A DNA stretch of 25,038 nt, from the IMG/VR virus record IMGVR_UViG_3300042293_000761, positions 1-25,038 of that record; one strand, written 5' to 3'. A program made the position numbers and the translations under genes. A model generated the notes under the pieces. That model searched no databases and was not told the DNA's origin. It saw only the letters and a program-made list of their open reading frames with translations. This stretch comes from a virus. Numbering within the stretch: the first letter of the stretch is position 1; every line of letters starts with the position of its first letter. Below are positions 1-7,043 of this stretch, piece by piece.

Positions 1-167
1 TCCAATCTTATGGCCTTGGCGTCGTGCCAGAAATTGCGGATGCAACTTCGTTGGACGATCTTGCTCAAGCGACAGACAATTCATCGCAACCAGAAGACGG
101 TCCGCAAAGGATCTCACAAGACCCCGACGTTGTGATTGAGTCTACAAATGAAACTGAGGTAGTTTAA
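1..167 (+). CDS. C-terminal end of an unrecognised protein (partial)
   Basis: An open frame enters from the left edge and ends at TAA 165-167, one base before the next ATG. The visible 54 residues begin QSYGLGVVPEIADATS and run into a polar, acidic tail (DPDVVIESTNETEVV) rich in Ser, Gln, Asp and Glu. Such a tail is probably disordered. The tight spacing to the endolysin gene indicates the same transcript. No domain is visible, so function cannot be stated; a tail-tip, packaging or DNA-binding protein would all fit the position. Confidence 0.7.
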   Translation, partial: QSYGLGVVPEIADATSLDDLAQATDNSSQPEDGPQRISQDPDVVIESTNETEVV

Positions 168-168
168 G

Positions 169-795
169 ATGACAACATCCGAAGATGTCTTGCGCGTAGC
201 GCGAACCCAAATTGGTTATAAAGAAAAAGCCAACAACAATAATAAGTATGGCGCTTGGTATGGTCTAAACAATAAACCATGGTGCGCTATGTTTGTGTCT
301 TGGGTTGCAAACGAAGCAAAAGCTACGACGATCATCCCTAAGCATGCGTACACTCCAGCCGGAGCTGCGTGGTTTAAATCAAAAAAGCAATGGCATACGT
401 CGCCTCGTGTTGGGGACATTGTATATTTCAATTTCCCAAACGATGACGTCGATCGAATTAGCCATGTTGGTATTGTTGAAGCTGTAATGAAAGATGGTTC
501 AATTGTAACCATTGAGGGCAACACTAACAAAGCTGGGTCACGTGTTGGCGGAGGAGTTTGGCGTAAAATTCGTAAAACTGGCGTGGTTGGTTATGGTCGA
601 CCGAACTATAAAATAGTCAAGCCGGTGGTTGTTGCCAAACCAAAGCCAAAACCTGTTAAGAAAACTAACGCCGTTATTGCAAACGAAGTGATTCACGGTC
701 TGTGGGGAACTGGCACTGTACGTAAGAATCGATTGAAAAAAGCTGGTTACGATCCAGCAGTTATTCAAAAACTTGTTAACAAAAAAATTAAATAA
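169..795 (+). CDS. Endolysin: CHAP amidase/peptidase with Cpl-7-type cell-wall binding repeat
   Basis: The 208-residue protein has an N-terminal CHAP (papain-like) domain, about residues 5-150, that should cut peptidoglycan amide bonds. The expected catalytic residues are visible: Cys39 in KPWCAMFVSW, His99 in ISHVGIVE, and an acidic/amide position in IEGNTN (Glu116, Asn118). A Lys/Pro/Val linker (about 150-163) leads to a C-terminal segment, about 165-208, matching the Cpl-7 (CW_7) repeat: IANEVIHGLWGTG, then RLKKAGYDPAVIQKLVN. In this family the repeat binds the peptide-muramyl part of the wall. There is no signal peptide, so export would need a holin. GAGG at 156-159 precedes the ATG. The gene sits upstream of the head genes rather than beside the holin-like gene near 19.8 kb. 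A virion-associated lysin is an alternative. Confidence 0.9.
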   Translation: MTTSEDVLRVARTQIGYKEKANNNNKYGAWYGLNNKPWCAMFVSWVANEAKATTIIPKHAYTPAGAAWFKSKKQWHTSPRVGDIVYFNFPNDDVDRISHVGIVEAVMKDGSIVTIEGNTNKAGSRVGGGVWRKIRKTGVVGYGRPNYKIVKPVVVAKPKPKPVKKTNAVIANEVIHGLWGTGTVRKNRLKKAGYDPAVIQKLVNKKIK

Positions 796-813
796 ATTCA
801 AGGAGGTGAGACC

Positions 814-1194
814 ATGACAGAGAGTATACTTAACAGTACCAAAAAAATTCTAGGTATTGATTCGAGTTACACGGCGTTTGACCAAGATATTATTATGCAT
901 ATCAACTCTACGTTTGCAACATTAAATCAATTAGGGGTTGGACCCGTTGAAGGGTTTATGATTAGCAATTCTACACCAGTCTGGAACGATATTCTAGACT
1001 CGGACCTTCGTTTAAACTCAGTTAAATCTTATGTTTATTTGAGAGTCCGCCTTCTATTCGATCCACCATCAACATCATATGCTATGTCCGCAATTCAAGA
1101 TCAAATCACAGAACTTGGCTGGAGGATTAGCACTTACAGAGAGGAGGAGGGATGGACGCCCCCGATTCAGACGGAAACAACCTCGGAAGAGTAG
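814..1194 (+). CDS. gp6-like head-tail connector (adaptor) protein
   Basis: This 126-residue protein begins with ILNSTKKILGIDSSYTAFD, followed by DIIMHINSTFATLNQLGVG and YVYLRVRLLFDPPSTS. That pattern belongs to a small helical head-tail connector family common in Gram-positive siphophages, related to HK97 gp6 and SPP1 gp15. Such proteins form a ring beneath the portal and start the neck. The start is secure because AAGGAGGTGAG lies just upstream. The last 43 bases overlap the next gene in another frame. The position just before the terminase, rather than after the capsid gene, matches what I recall for this lineage. The family assignment is from recall of the sequence pattern. Confidence 0.75.
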   Translation: MTESILNSTKKILGIDSSYTAFDQDIIMHINSTFATLNQLGVGPVEGFMISNSTPVWNDILDSDLRLNSVKSYVYLRVRLLFDPPSTSYAMSAIQDQITELGWRISTYREEEGWTPPIQTETTSEE

Positions 1195-1706
1195 CGACCG
1201 AAGAAGTTCTTAAGCACGTTGGCATTCGCGGTATGCGTTGGGGCGTTAGACGCGATAATCCGTCTGGCGGCGGAGGAGGTTCAACTCCAGTTACCGCAAA
1301 AATTAAACCTGGCGGCGGAATTGTTAAAGTTAAAGGTGGAGGCGGAAGACTTCCATCTGAAGACGCTTTAAATGCTGCATCTTACAAACAACGAGCTGCA
1401 AAAAGTACTGTGTCTTCGCTTGACAATAAAGAACTGCAAGCATTAGTGACACGATTGAATCTTGAACAACAATATAGTAAATTAACAGTTGAAACAAAGA
1501 CAAAATCCGCTGGACGAAAAGCAATTGAAGCAATCCTTTTAAATGAAGGTAAGTCACTTATCATTAAAGGTAAAGCTGGCCCAATTGCTGGCGCAGTTGG
1601 TGGAGGTCTTAAAGCAACAGGTCAACATCGAGGTACGCAAACGGTTGGCAAGGTAGCCGTTAAGTCTATATTTGCAGCAGGAGCAGGTAAACATCGTCTT
1701 GCCTAA
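1152..1706 (+). CDS. Head-gene-associated protein with HxGxxGMxWGxRR motif
   Basis: The ATG at 1152 lies directly behind a GA-rich ribosome-binding site (GAGGAGGAGG, 1141-1150) inside the end of the connector gene, so the two genes overlap by 43 bases. The 184-residue product carries HVGIRGMRWGVRR at about residues 22-34. This signature recurs in phage proteins encoded near head and packaging genes, and its role is unknown. A Gly-rich linker follows (about 38-65), then SSLDNKELQALVTRLNLEQQYSKL, a helix also typical of these proteins. The C-terminus is rich in Gly, Ala, Lys and Arg (GPIAGAVGGGLKATG) and strongly basic, so it could contact DNA or portal. An internal head protein or scaffold is possible; I do not assign a function. 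Confidence 0.75.
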   Translation: MDAPDSDGNNLGRVATEEVLKHVGIRGMRWGVRRDNPSGGGGGSTPVTAKIKPGGGIVKVKGGGGRLPSEDALNAASYKQRAAKSTVSSLDNKELQALVTRLNLEQQYSKLTVETKTKSAGRKAIEAILLNEGKSLIIKGKAGPIAGAVGGGLKATGQHRGTQTVGKVAVKSIFAAGAGKHRLA

Positions 1707-1724
1707 ACAGAAACGAGGTGCATA

Positions 1725-3470
1725 ATGGGATTATCAAATACAGCTACTCCGATATATTATGCACAATTCAGAGACTCTGTTTTACGGGGAGACATACCAG
1801 TAAACCGAGAAATTGCACAAGAGATGAATCGAATTGACGCTTTAATTGCAAACCCAAACATGTATTACGACGATGAGGCTGTTAATGGCTTTATTCTTTA
1901 TTGTGAAAACGAACTGACATTGACAGACGGAAGCGATTTGCATTTATTAGATACTTTTAAATTATGGTCTGAGCAAATTTTTGGTTGGTATTACTTTATT
2001 GAACGTAGTGTTTATGAGCCCTCGGCAGACAATCACGGCGGAAAGTATGTTAAGAAAACAATTAAAAAACGATTGATTACAAAACAATATTTGATTGTTG
2101 CTCGAGGTGCAGCTAAGTCTATGTATGCTGAATGCATTCAAGCATATTTTCTAAATGTTGATACTGCAACAACGCATCAAATCACAACGGCTCCAACAAT
2201 GAAACAAGCTGAGGAAGTAATGGCTCCGTTTCGCACCGCTATCACGCGCGCGCGAGGTCCTCTATTTAAATTTCTAACCGAAGGTTCAATGCAAAATACA
2301 ACTGGTTCTAGAGCTATGCGGATTAAATTAGCCTCAACTAAAAAGGGAATTGAGAACTTTTTAACTGGCTCAATGCTTGAGATCCGCCCAATGGCCATCA
2401 ATAAGCTACAAGGTCTTCGTCCAAAAGTATCTACAATTGACGAATGGCTGTCTGGAGACTTAAGAGAAGATGTTGTTGGCGCAATTGAGCAAGGTGCATC
2501 TAAATTAGATGATTATTTGATCGTTGCTATTAGTTCAGAAGGAACGGTTCGTAACGGCTCAGGTGATACAATTAAGATGGAGCTTAGTGATATTCTTAAA
2601 GGTGAATACTTTGCTCCACATATTTCGATTTGGCACTATAAGCTTGATTCATTAGAAGAAGTTGCAGATCCCGCAATGTGGCAAAAAGCTAATCCAAATT
2701 TGGGAATTACCGTTAGTTATGAAACCTATCAACTAGACGTTGAGCGGGCTGAGAAAGCTCCAGCAGCAAGGAATGATATTCTTGCGAAACGTTTTGGTAT
2801 ACCTATGGAAGGTTATACATATTTCTTCACATACGAAGAAACTTTGCCGCACAAAAAGCGTGATTTCTGGCAAATGCCATGCGCTCTTGGCGCTGACCTC
2901 TCACAGGGAGATGACTTTTGTGCTTTTACATTTTTGTTCCCGCTGGGCAATGGCTTTTACGGCGTTAAGACACGTAGTTATATTTCCTCCCTTACACAAA
3001 TGAAACTACCAGGAGCTATGCGTTCCAAGTATGACGAGTTTACCAAAGAAGGTAGCTTACATGTACTCGAAGGATCTGTGCTTGACATGATGGAGGTCTA
3101 TGAGGACCTAGATCAGTTCATTCAAGCTTCAGAATACGACGTGAGAGCTTTGGGTTTTGACCCATATAACGCTAAAGAATTTGTTGCTCGATGGGAAGCC
3201 GAGAATGGCCCATTTGGTATTGAGAAAGTAATTCAAGGTGCAAAAACTGAGTCTGTACCTTTGGGCGAACTAAAAATTTTAAGTGAAGAACGAATGCTTT
3301 TATTCGATCAATCACTAATGTCTTTTGCCATGGGTAATGCCATTACTTTAGAAGACACAAATGGTAACAGAAAACTTTTAAAGAAAAGACAAGAAGAAAA
3401 AATCGACAATGTAGCCGCCCTTATGGACGCTTATATTGCTTTCAAAGCGCACAAAGAAGCGTTCGAATAA
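1725..3470 (+). CDS. terL: Terminase large subunit (packaging ATPase and nuclease)
   Basis: The 581-residue length is usual for the family. The N-terminal ATPase has a Walker A-type loop in IVARGAAKSMYAE (Arg127 to Ser132, Lys131) and a Walker B in STIDEW (Asp239, Glu240). The C-terminal RNase H-like nuclease shows the expected acidic residues: Asp391 in GADLSQGDD, Asp479 in ALGFDPYN, and Asp561/Asp568 in KIDNVAALMDAY. The enzyme pumps DNA through the portal and cuts the concatemer. The loop reads RGAAKS rather than GxGKS, which I recall as normal for this Terminase_1-like group. GAGGTG at 1714-1719 precedes the ATG. No small terminase is recognisable in the window; it may lie to the left. 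Confidence 0.95.
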   Translation: MGLSNTATPIYYAQFRDSVLRGDIPVNREIAQEMNRIDALIANPNMYYDDEAVNGFILYCENELTLTDGSDLHLLDTFKLWSEQIFGWYYFIERSVYEPSADNHGGKYVKKTIKKRLITKQYLIVARGAAKSMYAECIQAYFLNVDTATTHQITTAPTMKQAEEVMAPFRTAITRARGPLFKFLTEGSMQNTTGSRAMRIKLASTKKGIENFLTGSMLEIRPMAINKLQGLRPKVSTIDEWLSGDLREDVVGAIEQGASKLDDYLIVAISSEGTVRNGSGDTIKMELSDILKGEYFAPHISIWHYKLDSLEEVADPAMWQKANPNLGITVSYETYQLDVERAEKAPAARNDILAKRFGIPMEGYTYFFTYEETLPHKKRDFWQMPCALGADLSQGDDFCAFTFLFPLGNGFYGVKTRSYISSLTQMKLPGAMRSKYDEFTKEGSLHVLEGSVLDMMEVYEDLDQFIQASEYDVRALGFDPYNAKEFVARWEAENGPFGIEKVIQGAKTESVPLGELKILSEERMLLFDQSLMSFAMGNAITLEDTNGNRKLLKKRQEEKIDNVAALMDAYIAFKAHKEAFE

Positions 3471-3492
3471 CTTCACAAAAGAAAGGATGACA

Positions 3493-5427
3493 ATGGCAAC
3501 AGTAACCGTGTTAACAGCAGCGCGTATGCTTGCAATCGAGGCAGCGTCTGTTGTTTCAGGAGCAATCTCAGGTGACAACTTAATTCTAACTAAGTACGAC
3601 GGTTCAACCGTTAATGCCGGCAATGTTCGTGGCCCTGCAGGAGCTACAGGGGCAACCGGAGCTACAGGACCTACCGGCGCAACTGGCGCAACCGGAGCAA
3701 CCGGACCATCGTATGCCGTTGGTGATCCAATTTATACCACGGCTCGAAATGCTACCGGAGTCACAATTCCAAAGGGCTCTGTAGTTTATATCTCAGGGTC
3801 AAATGGCACCCATCCAAATATTTCTCTCGCTCGCGCGAACGCAGAAAGCACAAGCGCTAGAACTCTAGGCTTTACTGCTTCAGCAATTGCTAACAATGCA
3901 ACTGGTTCAGTAATGGTGTCGGGATATTTAGACGGTCTTGACACTTCTGCTGCATTAGCAGACGGAGATCCGATTTATTTGTCCGGTACGACTGCTGGCG
4001 GTTGGACAACGACAAAGCCTGTTGCGCCGACACACCTTGTATATTTGGGTAATGTTGTGCTTGATAATCCGTCTACAGGTAAGATTTATGTTAAGATCCA
4101 GAATGGTTATGAGCTTGACGAATTACATGATGTTTTAATTACAAGCACAGCTAATGGCGATTTATTGAAGTATGATTCTGCAACTGGTTTGTGGAAGAAT
4201 GCGGCCCAATCAACATTGACTATTGCGCCTTCACAGGTCACTGGAACGGCCGTTGTTGCAACTCGTACATTAAGCACAACCGCACCTTTGGCTGGTGGTG
4301 GAGATCTATCTGCTAACCGAACGTTGAGCATTGCTGATGCAAGTACAACGGTGAAGGGTGCGGTGCAACTTGAGGACTCAGTAATATCAACTTCAACCGT
4401 CAAGGCCGCTACACCAAACTCTGTTCGTATTGCTTATGAAGCCGGAAACAACGCAATACCTGCTTCAACGGTGACCACAGTAGGTGATATAATTGTTGCC
4501 AATGGTGCCTCATCATTGACACGACTAGGCAAGGGTACAACTGGCCAGGTCTTGACGGCTGGAGCTTCCACTATTTCTTGGGCCACTCCTGCTGGAGGAG
4601 CTGACGGAAAGGTTATTACCCAGATTGATGCACTAACCGCAAATAACGCCAACGGCGCAAACGATGATTTTATGGTTTTAGCGTATGAGGGAGGCAGTGC
4701 CGGTCAAACTTTTACCAAACTGATAGGACCAAAGACTGCCGGAACATGGCCAACTAATGGGCAGATTGACCCATATGGGAATCATGTTTCTTTACCGTAC
4801 CGTTCTAAGTCTATGGAAGCAGGTGACTTAATTCCTGGGTGGCAAGTTAAATATTCAAATTTAACAGGTGCGGCAACAGGAACTGTGCCTTCTGATATGA
4901 CGCGATCTGGGACGTTTGGTGGTACTTGGTATTCTGCAACAGGTGGGTCTATAGCATATTTGGGCAGAACTCGTTATGGTTCTACCGCTCCCTTAGCATT
5001 TTTCTCTGCTATGATACAAATTACAACGTTACCCGAGTCGGGAAGATTTTTTTATATTGGCCAGATTGGTATTAGTAGCACGCCTTACGGTCACTGTGCT
5101 CGCATCGATTCTACCGGAGCTGTTATTATTCTAAACTCGGATGGTTTTGCCGGTAATGTAACGTTAGACAGTGGTATGACTATTGCTGCTAACGATTGGT
5201 TGTTAGTAGAAAAATTTGGTTTGCGTATGACGGTTCGCAAAACTGCTGGGGCTGCTAGGGAATGGCTTGGCCCAGAAAATGCAACGGCAACAAATCGTCC
5301 ACTTAATGCTCGCATGCCTGCCTCACCTGGTGATGATGCGTATGGTGGTTTGTTCTCTGTACAATCGTTTGGTATTGCTACCGATAGCACATCTGTCCGT
5401 GTATCTAACCCCGTTTTTCAAGGATAA
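3493..5427 (+). CDS. Collagen-like tail or head fibre protein
   Basis: The best start is ATG 3493, six bases after GAAAGG (3481-3486), giving 644 residues; the ATG at 3487 is too close to that site. A short N-terminal head (about 1-46) is followed by nine Gly-X-Y triplets (GPA, GAT, GPT and GPS), then beta-rich modules typical of phage fibres: QNGYELDELHDV, LLKYDSATGLWKN, TAPLAGGGDLSANRTLSI and TTGQVLTAGASTISWATPAG. The C-terminal 220 residues, rich in Gly, Ser, Thr and aromatics, are probably a jelly-roll-like binding domain. It is likely a trimeric adhesin binding host or mucus glycans. The unusual feature is its place, between terL and the portal gene. A head fibre is as possible as a tail fibre. 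Confidence 0.85.
   Translation: MATVTVLTAARMLAIEAASVVSGAISGDNLILTKYDGSTVNAGNVRGPAGATGATGATGPTGATGATGATGPSYAVGDPIYTTARNATGVTIPKGSVVYISGSNGTHPNISLARANAESTSARTLGFTASAIANNATGSVMVSGYLDGLDTSAALADGDPIYLSGTTAGGWTTTKPVAPTHLVYLGNVVLDNPSTGKIYVKIQNGYELDELHDVLITSTANGDLLKYDSATGLWKNAAQSTLTIAPSQVTGTAVVATRTLSTTAPLAGGGDLSANRTLSIADASTTVKGAVQLEDSVISTSTVKAATPNSVRIAYEAGNNAIPASTVTTVGDIIVANGASSLTRLGKGTTGQVLTAGASTISWATPAGGADGKVITQIDALTANNANGANDDFMVLAYEGGSAGQTFTKLIGPKTAGTWPTNGQIDPYGNHVSLPYRSKSMEAGDLIPGWQVKYSNLTGAATGTVPSDMTRSGTFGGTWYSATGGSIAYLGRTRYGSTAPLAFFSAMIQITTLPESGRFFYIGQIGISSTPYGHCARIDSTGAVIILNSDGFAGNVTLDSGMTIAANDWLLVEKFGLRMTVRKTAGAAREWLGPENATATNRPLNARMPASPGDDAYGGLFSVQSFGIATDSTSVRVSNPVFQG
3631..3711 (+). repeat. 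Collagen-like Gly-X-Y repeat within the fibre gene
   Basis: Nine uninterrupted 9-base units encode GPA, three GAT, GPT, three GAT and GPS. At the DNA level they are near-copies of GGAGCWACM/GGCGCAACY with synonymous third-base changes. Collagen-like runs in phage fibres form triple helices that trimerise the protein. The run is short and may vary in unit number between relatives through slippage. Confidence 0.9.
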
Positions 5428-5432
5428 TAATT

Positions 5433-5705
5433 ATGACACAAACACCACCAACCTTACCAGAAGGTATGCAACCTCCAACTACGGAGCAATTGACTGCTTA
5501 TGCTCTTGCGCGCGATGCCCAAAACGCTTATCTTTTTGCGAAAGAACAAGCAGAACTTGATCGACTTTCAGTCATAACAGAGCCACTTGCGCCCTTACCT
5601 ATTACTGGTTCAACCGTTACCGATGTCAAAGCAAGTGCAGAAGCTTCGATTGCTGATCTGGCTACACAAATGCAAGCAAAAATTGACGCCATTAGCGGTT
5701 TATAA
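5433..5705 (+). CDS. Small protein downstream of the fibre (possible fibre chaperone)
   Basis: The 90-residue product starts five bases after the fibre stop, with AAGGA (5420-5424) upstream. It opens with a Pro/Thr-rich stretch (TPPTLPEGMQPPTTEQ), followed by a helical segment (YALARDAQNAYLFAKEQAELDRL) and a C-terminal amphipathic helix (ASAEASIADLATQMQAKIDAI) that looks coiled-coil. There is no membrane segment or known domain. Direct coupling to the fibre gene suggests a partner of the fibre, either an assembly chaperone or a small structural subunit. This is inference from position only. Confidence 0.65.
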   Translation: MTQTPPTLPEGMQPPTTEQLTAYALARDAQNAYLFAKEQAELDRLSVITEPLAPLPITGSTVTDVKASAEASIADLATQMQAKIDAISGL

Positions 5706-5741
5706 ATACCTATCTCACCTATATAAGAAGGGAGGTCATTA

Positions 5742-7016
5742 ATGGCTAAAATGCCAAATCGTTTACGTCATGCATGGAATGCGTTCTTTGAACCGAACAT
5801 GTTATATGCACCATCGACGTTTGATTATGGATCTTCATATAGCGCACGACCAGATCGAGCCCGATTAAGATTATCAAGTGAAAAATCAATTGTGTCCTCA
5901 ATCTATAACCGTTTAAGTGTTGATACTGCTGCCGCTGAAATGCGTCACGTTCGTCTTGACGATAACGAAAGGTATCTTGAAGATATCGATAGTGGTTTAA
6001 ACCAATGTTTAACAGTCGAGGCAAATATTGATCAAGCTGCTCGAGCTTTTAAACAAGACATTGCTTTAACATTGTTCGATAAAGGTGTTGCGGCAATTGT
6101 TCCAATAGACACTACAATTAATCCTAGTGAGTCGGCAAGCTTCGATATCAAAACACTTCGCGTAGGTGAGATTGTTGAATGGTACCCAAAACATATCAAA
6201 ATTAGTCTTTACAATGAAGCTATTGGTAGACGCGAAGACATTGTTTTGGAAAAGAAATTTGTTGCGGTAGTCGAGAACCCTTTTTATTCAGTAATGAACG
6301 AACCAAACTCAACTTTGCAACGATTAATCAATAAACTAAACATGCTTGATGCTGTTGATCAACAATCAAGTTCTGGCAAATTAGATTTAATTATTCAGTT
6401 GCCATATGTTATCAAATCTGAAGCTCGTCGCGACCAAGCAGAAAAAAGACGACAAGATATTGAAGCACAGTTAAAAGGTAGCCAATATGGCATTGCATAT
6501 ACAGACGGTACTGAGAAAATTACGCAATTAAATAGGCCCGCCGAAAACAATTTGCTAGCACAGGTTGAATACTTGACCACTATGCTATATGGACAACTTG
6601 GTTTAACAGCTGAAATCATGAACGGAACGGCCGATGAGACAGCAATGCTAAATTATCATGCTCGAACCATTGAACCAATTCTTTCATCAATTGCAGAAGC
6701 AATGCGTAGAACCTTTCTTACAAAAACTGCTCGTTCACAAAAACAATCTATTGTGTTCTTTAGAGATCCATTTAAGTTGGTCCCAATTAATAGTATTGCG
6801 GACATTGCTGATAAGTTTACGCGAAATGAAATCTTAACAGCCAACGAAGTGAGATCTATTATTGGGTTTAAGCCATCTAAGGAAGCCAAAGCTGATCAAC
6901 TTGTGAATAGTAACATGCCACAACAACAATCGACAGACTCGTTGTCAATACAAACAACAGACAGCGTTGATGATGATGTAACTACTCAAACACCACCAAC
7001 GGCGTCTGGCCGTTAA
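5742..7016 (+). CDS. Portal protein
   Basis: The 424-residue protein fits the HK97-type portal family in length and pattern. The N-terminus has a structured region (RLRLSSEKSIVSSIYNRLSV), the centre is the wing/clip region, and LTAEIMNGTADETAMLNYHA is the typical late portal helix region. The C-terminal tail is polar and Gln/Thr-rich. The protein forms the dodecameric ring at one capsid vertex through which terminase packs DNA. GGGAGG lies just upstream of the ATG. The order portal, protease, capsid downstream is the classic HK97 arrangement. Sub-family was not determined. Confidence 0.9.
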   Translation: MAKMPNRLRHAWNAFFEPNMLYAPSTFDYGSSYSARPDRARLRLSSEKSIVSSIYNRLSVDTAAAEMRHVRLDDNERYLEDIDSGLNQCLTVEANIDQAARAFKQDIALTLFDKGVAAIVPIDTTINPSESASFDIKTLRVGEIVEWYPKHIKISLYNEAIGRREDIVLEKKFVAVVENPFYSVMNEPNSTLQRLINKLNMLDAVDQQSSSGKLDLIIQLPYVIKSEARRDQAEKRRQDIEAQLKGSQYGIAYTDGTEKITQLNRPAENNLLAQVEYLTTMLYGQLGLTAEIMNGTADETAMLNYHARTIEPILSSIAEAMRRTFLTKTARSQKQSIVFFRDPFKLVPINSIADIADKFTRNEILTANEVRSIIGFKPSKEAKADQLVNSNMPQQQSTDSLSIQTTDSVDDDVTTQTPPTASGR

Positions 7017-7043
7017 AACACTAACTGAAAGGAGACTGTCAAA

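Noticed and set aside
3436-3492. Longer fibre N-terminus beginning inside terL
   Set aside because: GAAAGG at 3481-3486 sets the start at 3493, and the extra residues (MLSKRTKKRSNN) read the terminase end in another frame.
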